Shown in pieces: positions 1-11,228 of a stretch of DNA of 64,000 bases. This DNA comes from Eublepharis macularius (Eukaryota > Chordata > Lepidosauria > Squamata > Eublepharidae): assembly GCF_028583425.1 (NCBI RefSeq), contig NC_072791.1, forward strand, positions 15,643,868 through 15,707,867. Reading direction: 5' to 3'. Position 1 is the first letter of the stretch. Each line of letters starts with the position of its first letter. Under the pieces are notes generated by a model, which worked only from the letters and a program-made list of their open reading frames with translations, made no database searches and was not told the DNA's origin. The translations under genes were made by a program, and so were the position numbers.

Positions 1-720
1 TGTTTTTTCTTTGGGCCAATTCATGAGATAAATTTGTGCCCAGCAGCTCAAGGGCTGTCAGAGCCCAGCCTTGCAAGCTGTTCTCCCCAGAGTTATCTCA
101 GGACATTGCCAGCCAGGTATTACAAAGCGATTGAACCATTTCTTCATTCGTCTGTAAAGCAGTTCCTTGTTACAAGATCTCCCTCTGCTGTTAAATAAGA
201 AGAAAACATGCTTTTGAGAATTGTATAGTTGCAGAAGGACCAAATCTGGCTATTTCAGCTCCCCGCTGCCCCATGGTGGGCAGAAAACCATCTTGTGGGA
301 GACAGACAGGCGTTCTGGTCTTGTGAACGGGTTCATTATATGATCGGTTTATGGGGAAACCACTGTTTGGATTCTGTGACTTTTCCCCAACTAAACTTAC
401 TCCTATTCCTGAATTTACCCTCTCATCCAGAACTAACTTACCCAATCATTAAAAAAAAAATAGCAGAAACAGTTGCTTTTACCAAACTTTGCACTCAAAA
501 GTTACTTAGTATTTTTATTGGTACATTTTTACACTGAAAACTTTAATGTTTGTATATATTGGTGGTTTATTTTTTAACTTTCACATCGTTATGTAACTTC
601 TCGGTTGTAGCTAATTAGTAGTGCAATTTGCTTGTCATACAACGTTAACATATATTGAATGAATGCAATTATCTGTATAAGAAAAGATGCTGAATACACC
701 TCTGCTATCCCCGACAAGTA
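1..720. other. Intergenic stretch, nothing recognised
   Basis: Unique-looking sequence, AT-rich in its second half. Several short open frames are present but none resembles a known protein and no splice-flanked exon is evident. Confidence 0.5.
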
Positions 721-977
721 TTTAAATAACTTGTCTGTGTTACGTTTATAGATAACACTTTTGTTAACAACATTTTGTTGTTATTTATAAAACAAGAAAA
801 CAAAGAAGTGTTTTTAAAATAAAAAAAACCATTAAAATATTTTTTAAAACCCTAAAACAAAATTACAGTAGCTATAAAAAGACACCTGAAAATACAGGGC
901 GTTAGCGGCAATTAAATAGAATTAAATTAGACAAAAGCAATCTAAAATGGTAAAACAATAAAAAGTAGGTTGGATCC
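721..977. repeat. AT-rich dispersed repeat, left copy, ending in an inverted arm
   Basis: Bases 721-884 recur as a direct, diverged copy at 2442-2606. Bases 880-977 recur in inverted orientation at 1799-1896. The source is probably the AT-rich 3' region of a transposon; class not determined. Confidence 0.6.
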
Positions 978-1168
978 TATGAGATCCATCAACAGAAGGA
1001 TCAATTGCTTGCAGATCTTGCCAGTTTTCCCCTCCCTGCATTTCCAGTCCCAGGAAAATTTATTTCCAGTGTCCCAGAAACCAGGTTGGGAGGTTGCAGA
1101 GGGGAGAAAGTTCACACACCCCTCTCTTCTCTTGTCCTGTTGCTGTGGCTCACAAAATCTTGTTTAAG

Positions 1169-1310
1169 AGGTGGTTTTGCCATTGCCTGCCTCTGCAACC
1201 CTGGTCTTTATTGGAGGTCTCCCATCCAATTACCACCAAGGCTGACCCAGCTTAGCTTCTGAGATCTGATGAAATCAGGCTCACCTGCGCTATCCAATTC
1301 AGGGTATAAA
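1169..1310 (-). repeat. 5S rRNA-derived SINE, minus strand
   Basis: The reverse complement carries a recognisable 5S rRNA internal promoter: GATCTCAGAAGCTAAG-like box A and a TTGGATGGGAGACC-like box C (here about 1215-1290). It is diverged and abuts a second copy. Confidence 0.75.
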
Positions 1311-1315
1311 ACCCT

Positions 1316-1513
1316 CCTGGTGGTGGAGAGTGCCCTCAAGTCATAGCTGACTTATGGTGACCCTGTTGAGGTTTTCATGGCAAGAGACTAACAGAGGTGG
1401 CTTGCCATTGCCTGCCTCTGCAACTCTGGTCTCCATTGGAGGTCTCCCATCCAATTACTAACCAAGGCTGACCCTGCTTAGTTTCTGGGCTCACCTGGGC
1501 CATTTAGGTCAGG
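1316..1513 (-). repeat. 5S rRNA-derived SINE, minus strand, with tail
   Basis: Has the 5S-like head (box C GGATGGGAGACC in reverse complement near 1440) and the body ending TCAAGTCATAGCTGACTTA, shared with copies at 8375, 19857 and 56029. It lies head-to-tail with the copy at 1169-1310 inside a 0.9-kb inverted repeat. Confidence 0.8.
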
Positions 1514-1798
1514 ACAACATTTCCAGACCAAGACTCAATATGCAAAGGAAAACAGGATACAAACGTTCTAATAATAAATGCAATATTTTTGAAAGGCTGA
1601 CATGTACATGGAGTTTCACTGACACACAGTTTCACTGAACTTGGCAGAATGAGACCCCTTTCAGGCTTCCACACAGGTTGCCTGACTTAACTAGAATAAA
1701 TAATGTCTCTCAAAAACACACAAGACATAGAATCTCTCACAGGCTACCCACAGTTTGCCAGATTCAACTAGAATAAATATTTTCTCTGTTGGTGGATA

Positions 1799-1896
1799 TC
1801 ATAGAATCCAACCTACTTTTTGTCTTACCATTTTATATTGCTGTTGTCTTATTTAATTCTATTTAATTGCTGCTAATGCCCTATATTTTCAATGGT
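1799..1896. repeat. Right arm of a 97-bp inverted repeat (partner 880-977)
   Basis: The reverse complement matches 880-977 with scattered differences; CCAACCTACTTTTT at one end and GCCCTRTATTTTC at the other mark the arm limits. The 0.8-kb loop contains two 5S SINEs. Confidence 0.7.
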
Positions 1897-1943
1897 CCGG
1901 AGGAAATGTCAGCTTTGGAGGGTGGATTCTATGGCATCATAAA

Positions 1944-2191
1944 GCCAGTTTGGTGTAGTGGTTAAGAGCAGCAGCAATCTAATCTGGAGAACCGAGTTTG
2001 ATTCCCAACTTCTTTGCTTGAAGCCAGCTGGGTGACCTTGGGTCAGTCACAGCTCTCTCAGAGCTCTCTCAGCCCCACCCACCTCACAGGGTGATTGTTG
2101 TGATGATAATAATAACACACTGCTCTGAGTGTGGCATTAAATTACCCTAAAGAGTGGTATAAATCGAGTGTTATTATTATTGTTATTATTA
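1944..2191 (+). repeat. tRNA-derived SINE (T type)
   Basis: Head GCCAGTTTGGTGTAGTGGTT with tRNA A-box and B-box remnants (GTTTGATTCCC), body AGCCAGCTGGGTGACCTTGG, tail of (ATT)n. It belongs to the most abundant SINE of the window, of Sauria type. Confidence 0.85.
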
Positions 2192-2441
2192 TCACATCCA
2201 TTGTTTAAACACTTGTTTCAGATAGCATGGATGTATCCCAGCCTCTTTTCTTATAGAGATAAGAATGAGGGGAACATGCAGGCAGTAAAAACAAGCTGTG
2301 ATCAATGCCTTGAGGAGAAATAGGAGTTTAACTGCTGTATAGTTTGATGTGGGGTTGCCAACCTCCGGTGATGCCCAAAGTTTACCTGGAATTACAGTTA
2401 TTCTCCAGACTACAGAGAATACCTCCCTGGTGCTTAAATCA

Positions 2442-2606
2442 CTTGTCTGCATTACATTTATAGATAACATTTTAAATGTCTTTTTGTTGTTTTTTATAAA
2501 ATAAAAAAACAAAGAATTTTTAAAATAAAAAAACATTAAAATATTTAAAAACCCTAAAACAAAATCACAGTAGCAATAAAAAGACCATGTTCCTTCTGCT
2601 TCACAT
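2442..2606. repeat. AT-rich dispersed repeat, right copy
   Basis: Diverged direct repeat of 721-884, sharing CTTGTCTG, TTTATAGATAACA, CCCTAAAACAAAAT and ACAGTAG. Just before it, 2346-2430 resembles a GGGTTGCCAACCTCC-type repeat fragment. Confidence 0.6.
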
Positions 2607-3290
2607 AGAATGCAATTACAAACTCCAGTTGAAAACAAAATCCAGTTTTCCATAGCATCCAAATGCAGGCCCTTGGGCAAACCAGAGCTTGTTTGCCTCC
2701 CCCTGCCCCGCACCCACGAGCCAGGATTCCACGTGTGGATTCAGTCCGAGCTTAGAATCTCATTATGCAAACTTTGATAGACTTTCTTTGGATCCCAGAG
2801 CCAGCCCCAAAACTGAGGTGCCAGACTCATTTTTCAGCCTTCGCCATTTTAAATTTTAACAGCCATACTTTCTAGCTATTGCTGCTTCAGAACTTAATCC
2901 TAACCTCTTTTCCTAGCTTCTTGTGCTTTTATTAATGCTATGTGCCACGCTGTAGTATATAAATAAATATTGGGTAGCCCTGGTCGTCCTCACCATAATG
3001 GAAAGCTCACATCTAACCCTAACCTATTTTTTCCCTCACATTTTCTCTTAATTTCAAAAGGGATTAAAATGATTGCTTATTCACAGGGGAAATTGCCTAG
3101 CAGTTGAGCTAAAGTGCTCAACTTCCTAAAGTGCTCAATTTCCTTCCAGTGCCTCTGCTCCCTAGACCTCTTTGAGAATGCTTCTGTCTTCTAACTTCTG
3201 CTCCAATGGTTATCCTGATGCCAACCAACTGGGGGACTCCTCCGAAAAATCAAGGAACAAAGGGCAAGCCTACTGGAGGAAGCTAACAAT
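2607..3290. other. Intergenic stretch, nothing recognised
   Basis: No coding, RNA or repeat signature I can name. The long minus-strand open frame covering 2192-2713 is AT-rich repeat sequence, not a gene. Confidence 0.4.
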
Positions 3291-3858
3291 ATAATCTATA
3301 CAAATTGTAATCCAATTTATTGCTAATGTACTTGTAAAGTGCCAAGCGCTCCAAGTGCAAATCTCTATATATGAGTTCAATGATTCACAGAAATTCAATA
3401 AATTTACAGCAATAATAATACATAGTAGAGATCAGAACTAACATACACTACTGTTTGGATACAGGTAAGTATATGATCCTTGTGAAACTTATAGTCTAAT
3501 GATTTTTCTCCATTTTCTTTTTCAGATGGCAAAAGACCATTTCCTTGGAGGGCCTTCACAGCAAGTTGAAATTCTTCTTCTTCTAGTCAATATCCATACA
3601 GTTCCATAAAGCTTTTGACCCAAGCCAAATATGGGATATGTGGTCTTTCAAAACTGGACAAATCCTGCTCATTCACAGATGGGCGGAGCCTGACGGGCAT
3701 GTGCCAGAATTGTAATCCTGTTTCGTATTAATCACTTTTTCAAAGGCTTAATAATTCAATAAACATCAATACAAAAGCATGTCAATCAGTTCCCAGTGGG
3801 TGCGATGGACGACCGGCATATTATTATTGCTGTAAATTTATTGAATTTCTGTAATGGT
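3290..3858. repeat. Unclassified element with 37-42 bp inverted arms
   Basis: Bases 3386-3422 are the reverse complement of 3817-3858 (shared core CAATAAATTTACAGCAATAA). The stretch between contains no recognisable open frame. It may be a retroelement remnant; class unknown. Confidence 0.45.
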
Positions 3859-4137
3859 TCATGAAAATGTCACATCCAGGTCAACAAATTGTCACTTCCA
3901 GGCCAGAAGAAGGTCTGCAGGAAGTCCATCCCCTGTTGCCTAGGAAACTGATTGATCGGCGCCAGGCTGTCTGCAGTGATGAACCAAAAAAATGAACCAA
4001 ACAAACTAGCCTAAAGTTCGTGACGCTTCATCAGAAATGGGCTCTGACGAACCACCGGTTCGTGAACCATGAACCAGCTCGGTTCGTCACGAACTTTGGT
4101 TCATATTTCGGTTCATGCCCATCTCTAGTTGTGACAC
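3853..4137. mobile_element. Non-autonomous hAT-like element, E family, one end missing
   Basis: Ends GCCCATCTCTA, the E-family terminus, and contains the shared core CCTAGGAAACTGATTGATC and GTCTGCAG motifs in the same orientation as 22758-23094. The opposite terminus is absent, so no target duplication can be paired. Confidence 0.7.
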
Positions 4138-4264
4138 ATCTCAACCCATCACAGAAGGTTATTGAGGGAGACTACAATAAAATCAGTGCTAAAACTACTA
4201 GGCACCTTGATGGAAATTCTGAGCACCATTTCTAGGAGCTCTAGCATCCAGGATTTGTCGAGCC

Positions 4265-4960
4265 CTGATACTATAATTTGTTTTATTTATTTACAATATT
4301 TATACCCCGCCTTTCTGCCCTCACAAGGGTCACCAAGGCAGCTATCAGATTTAAAACATACATAATAAAATCAACTGAGGAAATTGAGGAGTCTTTAGCT
4401 GATCAACTGATGAAACAGAAAGATCACAGCAGAAACGAGGCATTTATCTAATGCAGAAAAAATAATGCAGAAAAAATAAACAGACACCACTTTGGTTTGA
4501 CTCCTTCAAGTGTGGAATTACAGAGACCCAAAGCAGATCCGAGCCTTCTGGATTAAGTTCCCAGAAAACCCAGTGTAAGCGTCCATGTGGAAAACATCCA
4601 AGTCAATAAAACAAGACAGGTCTATAAAATAAAAAATGCAAATCCTTAAAAAGAAACAATTGTATTGCTAAAACAGTCCTCTGGCTAGAAACAGAAAGCA
4701 TAACACAGCTTCTTTAAAAAAGATAAAACGTCTCAGCTAAAAGCCTGAGTAAAGAGAAAAGTTTTGGTATAGTGCCTAAAGGAAAGTAAGATAGGTGACA
4801 CCAGGCAAACCTCAGTGGGTCTCTTCTTAGATTATGCATTTCTAGATTGCAGAAGGCCCCGTAAGAAGAGGCATTCTCTAGACTTTGTGAGATGGGAGAG
4901 TCTCTTCTAAGATGCCGCCTTCCACCGTTTTTGAAAGTTCTTGTGCTAAAAACATTTTTA
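4265..4960 (-). repeat. LINE 3' region, minus strand (L2/CR1-like)
   Basis: Begins TTTATACCCCGCCTTTCTGC, the usual reverse-complement end of squamate L2/CR1-like LINEs, and continues through an AAAAGCCTGAGTAAAGAG-type 3' segment. No open frame survives. Confidence 0.55.
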
Positions 4961-5118
4961 TTGATTTAGAATCTTTTCCCCTCATGAATCATGAGCAACT
5001 TTAAATCAGCCAAATGGGTTTTGAACAATTCATCTAGCCCATTCATTGACTAACGAAAACATGGCCCAAATTTTAAGCCAACAAACAATCAAGGCAATCC
5101 CCGGTAGAAACTAGCGCA

Positions 5119-5676
5119 AAAGGAGTGGAAAGACCACCTGGGAATGTCAAAACAATACTAGGGTGTATTCACTAGGAACAATACTAAAGTGTATTTAAAG
5201 TAGACTTCCTCACGCATGACTTATTGTATCTGTGTCACCCTCCGGGTTCGGTGAAATAATGAAACTGATCATGGTGGTCCTTTACGGCCCCTGAGGAAGT
5301 CCATGTGACGAAATCTGCCGTTCAGCCGGCCCCAGCTAGGACTACCACATTGAAGGATCTCCAATTAGAAATAGGAAGACATCAGCAACACTAAAGAAAA
5401 GAAACTTTTTCGGAACATTTGCACTATAGACTTACCTCATTTATGAACTCGGAGTTTTTGTCCTTGTTCCCAGAATGATTTGGAACGGGGCTGTTAGTTC
5501 CCTGGTATAGTCTTAGAGAAGTATTTTGTATGAACTGTATTTTTGTATTTGTATTTATTGGACCTTACTATTGGATATATAGAGAGCACTGTCACTTTAA
5601 ATACACTTTAGTATTGTTCCTAGTGAATACACCCGAGTATAGTTTTGATATCCCCGGGTGGTCTTTCCATTCCCTT
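5119..5676. mobile_element. Inverted-repeat element with hammerhead-like core
   Basis: Arms of 83 bp (5119-5201 and 5594-5676) are inverted copies with few differences. The 392-bp loop contains CTGAGGAAGTCCATGTGACG followed by AAA at 5291-5313. This fits CUGANGA, one extra base, a short stem and GAAA, as in hammerhead ribozymes. A Penelope-like origin is possible because those elements are known to carry hammerheads; this is inference. Confidence 0.55.
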
Positions 5677-6197
5677 CGTGAAAATTTTCAGCCAAGCAAC
5701 CATCTTATCATCAATCAATGTTTGGAGCAATGCTTTAAAAGACATGGAGTTCCACCTCCATTAATGCCCGCCAGATTTCTGTTTTCTTTGGCTGTTCCTC
5801 ACAACTACTATCTATTCTAATTTTTTTTTCTCCTACTGCAATGTTTGCATCTCTGTGCCATGAAGTTGCAGCAATACGCTGATAATGCTGGTTGTTGACA
5901 CAAAATTGCGCGTTGAGGCAAAGCCCGGCATGCAGATGCAACGGCATTGCATCAGCGTTTGTGACCAAATGGCATGACCCTGTAGTATCCAAGATACACT
6001 TTGGACTCACTTTTCCATGAACACACATCCGTAATCAGGCACTGAGTTTGTTCCACCTTTTTTGGGTCCCTGTAAAATATCAATTCTTTTATATGCCAAC
6101 AATAGGGTTCTAGAGTCTCTTGCACTCATTGGCCTTAAAAGATTGCTACAATAGCTAGGCAACTTCTGTAAAGAAGAAGCCATAAATATTAACTATG

Positions 6198-6310
6198 GGT
6201 GAAGCAAGTGACGAATGACACATGAACGGCAATAGTATTTCTCCCTGTTCACTTGCCCTCCACTCAATCCACTTGCTGTTCAAGTGTCATTCTTCACTTG
6301 TAGCTTGGCC
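6198..6310. mobile_element. MITE, S family (short, 113 bp)
   Basis: The right terminus is GGCCAAGCTACAAGTGA when read inward; the left terminus is eroded but aligns again from AAGTGACGAATGACAC. It is flanked by CTATG on both sides (6193-6197, 6311-6315). The same short subfamily recurs at 63013-63139. Confidence 0.8.
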
Positions 6311-6545
6311 CTATGTTAAGACCAAAGTCAGGGTCTTTACGAAAAGACCTCGTACGTTTATGCCATCCCAACAGACCAATGTTGCAACTTTAAATATAAT
6401 ATATTGGGGTTAACCTTTAGCAAAACTCTGTCTTGGAGGCCTCAGTTGGCTGTCTCAAGATCCACAAGAACCATAGGTGCTATTCTGAAATTTTACAGGA
6501 CTAAGGGTGGCTTCTTGATGGACCAGTTCTGAAAATATATCAGAA

Positions 6546-7277
6546 CTAGCAACAAAGCCCGTTGTGTTTAACAATACAACAGGGTCTAGCGGGGCCTTGT
6601 GAGGGCATGCACTGCCCATCAGCGTTCCTGTGCTCCGCAGTGGGCCAATTTCAGCCTCAAGCGGGTGGAAATCGGCCAGCTGCGGAGCGCAGGAGCACTG
6701 CAGGCCTGTCGCACCCCCCCCCAGCAGCATTCCTGTGTTCTGCACCAGCCCAAATCAGCCTCAAGCAGACAGAAATCAGGCCAGTGCAGAGTGCAGGAGA
6801 ATTCCAGGGCCCGTCATGCCACCATGGCACCGTTCATGTACTCTGCACTGGCCCGATTCAGCCTCAAATGGGCGGAAAACAGGCTGATGTGGAGCACAGG
6901 AGAACTCCACGGCCTGTCATGACACTCCAGCCTGCTCAGGGCATGCTGAGGGCTGGGCCAGCACGGTGAGTCTCCCTGGTGCCTCGGTGGCTGCAGCAGC
7001 ATGACCCTCCGGAGGCCCTGAGGAGGCTACCATAGTGACAGATAAGGCCAGCGCAGGAGTATGGCCCTCTCCACTGGCACACCAGGGTGGTAGTGCTATG
7101 CCAGGCCTTCCCATGGCTGTTGTGGAGCCTTGGGAGGGGTGTGCCAGAGTGCCAGCCCTTCCCACCCCTCTCCTAAGCAAGCCCTATTGGAGACGACTCT
7201 TTATCCTCGCACCGGCCAGAGTGTGGGGATAAAAAAGTGAGTCATTGCCACTATGGTTTGCTTTTTATATAATAGGA
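6546..7277 (-). mobile_element. Non-autonomous Helitron, minus strand
   Basis: On the minus strand the 5' end is TCCTATTATATAAAAAGC preceded by A. The 3' end has a hairpin (CCTGTTGT...ACAACGGG) and then CTAG followed by T. This is the Helitron pattern of TC start, 3' hairpin, CTRR end and insertion between A and T, with no duplication. The interior holds three diverged GC-rich tandem units of about 95 bp (6630-6930). It has no Rep/helicase frame, so it depends on a partner element. Confidence 0.75.
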
Positions 7278-7657
7278 TAAGGCTGTCCCCACACTTTTTG
7301 TATGGAGTAGAGGTATGGGGCTGGAATGATCACTAGGACACAAAACTGGAACCCGTTCTAAATCTCTTTTAAAAGACAATTTTAGCCCTACCCAGAGGCA
7401 CCCCAGTGGCCCTAATGTGGGGCGGACTGGGCTTGCCTTCCTTCAGGACATGTGTCCATGTCATCATGCTCAAACTTTGGGGGGAAACAAGGAATGAAAT
7501 TGCTGGTATACTCTGCAGGCAATGTCTCATGATGGTGCAGAAAGACGCTGCCTTTGTTATAACAATATTTTTCGGTGATATTCCCTCTCAGATGATTCCC
7601 ATGGTGTTCCTATGGCCAGTACCAATATTCATGATGGTGTTGCCTCAGATAGACAAT

Positions 7658-7818
7658 GGCCGTTTCCACACTGCTTACCTTCTCTGGGAACGACCCGGAA
7701 TGTCGTGCAAAAACCGTGGAAGATCACGTTTTCTCACGCGAGATTTGCGCAACGTCGCACAAATCTCGTGCGAGAAAACGCGATCTTCCGCGGGAAGGTA
7801 AGCAGTGTGGAAACGGCC
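7658..7818. mobile_element. Palindromic MITE, P family (161 bp)
   Basis: Terminal inverted repeat GGCCGTTTCCACACTGCTTA; nearly the whole element folds into one hairpin with a core of GATCACGTTTTCTC and its complement. Flanked by AAT on both sides (7655-7657, 7819-7821). Related copies are at 39318 and 47340. Confidence 0.85.
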
Positions 7819-8004
7819 AATCTCCAGCTCCAAATTTTCATTCTGGTATAAACTGTTTAAAAGGAACCATGCTAGAGCTTCCTAGCTGACAAGCATCACT
7901 CTTCATAATCTCAGAACAGCATTTACATTTGTTTGGTTTCAGCTTTGCTTGATTATCACTATTCTTGAAAACCATTTGCGTCATGCTTTTGTATATCTCA
8001 ACCC

Positions 8005-8108
8005 TGCAAACCTCACAAGGTCGTTGTAAGGAAATGGAGGGGGGATGTTCTCCAGCCGCTTTGAATGCCCTGACTGAGTGAGAAAAGTGGGATATAAATA
8101 AATAAATG
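8005..8108 (+). repeat. SINE 3' part
   Basis: CCTCACAAGGTCGTTGTAAGGAA to ATAAATAAATAAATG matches the body and tail of the T-type SINE subfamily; the head is lost. Confidence 0.6.
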
Positions 8109-8374
8109 CAAAGGTATTTACCCCATTACATTCTGTTCTGTCCTTTCTACACAGTGCCTAGAACCAGATTTCTCATGGCATTTCTGAAGAGCTCAAACTC
8201 TTCCTTGGAAGCAGAGAAGCTGATTTTCCTTCTTTTGGATGCCAACCCATCCATATTGTACAGAGCGTTGTTGTCTGCTTCGGCAGTTAGGAAAAATACA
8301 AGCAAAAGCCGCATCTGAAGAGTATCATGCTCTAACATGAGAATTTTTATTTATTTTATTTATGTCTTTTATGC

Positions 8375-8585
8375 CCTGACCTGAATAGTCCAAGGGAGCC
8401 TGATCTCGTCAGATCTCAGAAGCTAAGCAGGGTCAGTCTTGATTAGTAATTGGATGGGAGACCTCCAATGAAGACTAGGCTCGCAGAGGCAGACAACGGC
8501 AAACCACCTCTGTTAGTTTCATGCCATGAAAACCTCACCAGGGGTCGCCATAAGTCAGCTATGACTTGAAGGCACTCTCCACCGT
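8375..8585 (+). repeat. 5S rRNA-derived SINE
   Basis: Contains GCCTGATCTCGTCAGATCTC, AGAAGCTAAGCAGGGT and TTGGATGGGAGACC, a near-complete 5S rRNA internal control region (boxes A, IE and C), followed by a tail ending GTCAGCTATGACTTGAAGGC. It is the best-preserved 5S head of the five copies. Confidence 0.9.
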
Positions 8586-8588
8586 CAT

Positions 8589-8770
8589 CTCATTTATAGT
8601 TTGCCTTTCTCCCTGAGACTCAAGTTGGATTACAAAGTGTTTGATTAGCACAGTCAGCATCAATGACATTTCAATAAACAACGCCATAGGGTGAATAAAT
8701 GCAAGTTTACAAAGACATTTGCAAAAATTTAGATTTGGTTATTTTAGTATTGATACCTATGATTTATTTA
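8589..8770 (-). repeat. LINE 3' tail, minus strand
   Basis: TTTATAGTTTGCCTTTCTCC and CTGAGACTCAAG match the reverse complement of the L2/CR1-like LINE tail seen also at 24536, 30725 and 39545. Confidence 0.55.
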
Positions 8771-9275
8771 TTTTTCTTTTAATTCACTGTCCTTTTGGCT
8801 ACATACAATAAATGCTTTTGTTCCTTTGTACCTTGCCTGTAATTGAGAGTTAGAAAAGTCAGAAGACTTTCCAGGCCTATTCTGTAATTGTGATGGTCAC
8901 AAAACGCAGTTCTTTCTCTACCGGAGTTGCTTCTATGCAGAGTCATATGATGAATCTTTTCTGGACAGCCAGTGGACTAATCAGTTCTGAATTTCCTTGC
9001 AGCTATATGGATTGCTCAGCAGTCCTCCTGTGACATGTTTGCCAAGCACACTGCAAATAAAATCTCATCCGTGCTGACCTTGACTCGTCTTCATAGTAGC
9101 ACCTTTGATCAGAGATGTCCTCATCTGATGTCGCAGTTGCTTTTACGAGTGACAGTGGCTACAGCCGGAGGATATGAACAAGATTTTCTGGGAGCCCTTT
9201 GACCTGTGCTCTAGATCCTTGCCCTTCTTGGTTAATTCTAATTTAATACAAGCAACCGCCCAGGATAATTGTAAT

Positions 9276-9681
9276 TAGAGATGGGCACAAACCGAAATAC
9301 GAACCAAAATTCATGACGAACCAGGCCAGTTTGTGGTTCGCGAACCAGTGGTTCATCAGATCCCATTTCTGACAAATTGCCACGAACTTTAGGCTGGTTC
9401 GTTTGGTTCGTTTTTTCAGTTCATCGTTGCAGACAGCCTGGCACTGATCAATCAGTTTCCTAGGCAACAGGGGATGTACTTCCTGCAGACCTTCTGCTGA
9501 CGCGGAAGTGACCTTCTGCTGACCCAGAAGTGGTGCTCTGCTGTCCTGGAAGTGACATTTTCACAAACCAAAACGAACTGATTCATGAACCGGGGCAGGT
9601 TCATGAAAGTTTGTGCTTTGTGAAACGTGATGAACCATGAACCGCATGGTTCATTTTTTTTCTGGTTTCTACCCATCTCTA
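9276..9681. mobile_element. Non-autonomous hAT-like element, E family (406 bp)
   Basis: Both termini are present (TAGAGATGGGC and its complement GAAACC...ATCTCTA) with an exact 8-bp duplication ATTGTAAT (9268-9275, 9682-9689). The interior is rich in GAACCA/TGGTTC motifs and includes CCTAGGCAACAGGGG. The 8-bp duplication supports the hAT superfamily. No transposase frame. Confidence 0.88.
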
Positions 9682-9774
9682 ATTGTAATGCTTCCATGAA
9701 GGACTGGATGGTCTCTGCTCGTCTGAAAGAGGCCATTCCTTCTATCCTCCTGGATCCTTTCGTAACTACTGAGA

Positions 9775-10041
9775 GCCAGTTTGGTGTAGTGTTAAGAGCG
9801 CGGGACTCTAATCTGGAGAAACAGGTTTGATTGCCTACTCCTCCACTTGAAGCCAGCTGGGTGACCGTGGGTCAATTACAGCTCTCTCAGAGCTCTCTCA
9901 GCCCCATCCACCTCACTGGGTGATTGTTGTTGTGGGCCTAATAGTGGGATACTTTGTAAACCGCTCTGAATGGGCATTAAGTTGTCCTGAAGGGCAGTAT
10001 ATACATCAAATGTTACTGTTATTGTTACTCTTACTGTTATT
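9775..10041 (+). repeat. tRNA-derived SINE (T type)
   Basis: GCCAGTTTGGTGTAGTGTTA head, CAGCTGGGTGACCGTGGGTC body, AAACCGCTCTGAATGGGC 3' part, (TTACTG)n-like tail. Confidence 0.85.
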
Positions 10042-10400
10042 ACAAAAAAATAGCATGGCAGGTTCTCTCCTGATTACCTGGACTTATCCAAAGGATGACC
10101 TTTGTTGAAGGGGATCGTGTCCCTGATGATACTCCTGGACTTCTCAGAAGCTTTTGGTGCAATTGGATATTGGAGATATCTGGCAAGGTTGGAGCTAAGA
10201 ACGTTGTGATGGTTCCTTTTCTTTCTCTCTATTAGGTGGATTCCAGAAGGTGGTGCAAGGAGATTGCTGCTCCACCCTATGGGAGTGGATGCAGCAGACA
10301 CCCATCCTGTCACGTTTTATTGATATGGAACTGCTCTGATGAAGGGATCTTTGACTCTCAAAAACTTGTACCCCTGGAAAATGATGTTGGTCTTTATTCT

Positions 10401-10702
10401 CGAACCATGAACCATCATGAACTTGCCCGGTTCACGAACTGGTTCATTTGGTTTATGCGTATGTCACTTCCGGGGCTGCAGGAGGTCTGCAGAAAACCTA
10501 TCCCCACTCCCACCCTGGTGACTAGGGAAAAGATTCACTGGTGCCAGGATGTCTGCAGAGACGAACCAAAAAAAAGCATCCAGAACTCTAAAAACCATAG
10601 CAGTTCGTTGCAGTTCATCTGAAATGAACTCCGACAAACCATCGGTTCATGAACCAAAAACCGGCCTGGTTCATGACGAATTTTGGTTCGTGCCCATCTC
10701 TA
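10401..10702. mobile_element. hAT-like element, E family, one end missing
   Basis: Ends GCCCATCTCTA and contains the E-family core CACTTCCGGGG and CTGCAGGAGGTCTGCAG. The left terminus is not seen, so it is truncated or interrupted. Confidence 0.7.
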
Positions 10703-10878
10703 GTTTTTGTTTATTTAATGGTATTTTAAAAATTCGTATGCCACCTTTCCACCTTTACCAAGGTGGCGAACATCAAATGTTAAAACAAACATTTCAACAT
10801 TAAAACACTTAATACACAATACTTTGATAAAAACATATAAACAGACATAACACTAAAACCCAGGAGGCCAATAACAGT

Positions 10879-11072
10879 TATTATTAATAATAATAATAAT
10901 AATATTCGATTTATATACCACCCTTCCGGATGACTTAACACCCACTCAGAGCAGTTTACAAAGTATGCTATTATCCCCACAATGAAACACACTGTGAGGT
11001 GGGTGGGGCAGAGAGAGTTAGAAGTTGTGACTGACCCAAGGTCATCCAGCTGGCTTCAAGTGGAGGAGTGAC
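10879..11072 (-). repeat. tRNA-derived SINE (T type), minus strand
   Basis: (AAT)n start, GATTTATATACCACCCTTCC, GAGGTGGGTGGGGCAGAGAG, CCAGCTGGCTTCAAGTGGAG; the head is incomplete. Confidence 0.8.
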
Positions 11073-11228
11073 AGTATGTCAAATAGACAAACAAGTCTTC
11101 ATGTGCTGATGGAAGACAACAGAAGTTGTCCTCCCCCCCCCCCCATGTAAAAAGCATCTGGATCGAGACATCCCAGGACAACTTTCCCTTTAAATTCTCC
11201 TTGCCTCTGTTATTTTAAAGCTTCTCAG

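Noticed and set aside
2192..2713. 173-codon minus-strand frame
   Set aside because: AT-rich repeat sequence with many F/I/N/K codons, overlapping the direct repeat at 2442-2606.
6562..6969. 135-codon frame
   Set aside because: Falls in the tandem GC-rich units of a Helitron; not similar to Rep/helicase.
8375..8500. Possible 5S rRNA gene
   Set aside because: The 5S-like region is truncated, mutated and fused to a SINE tail; it is dispersed rather than in a tandem rDNA array.
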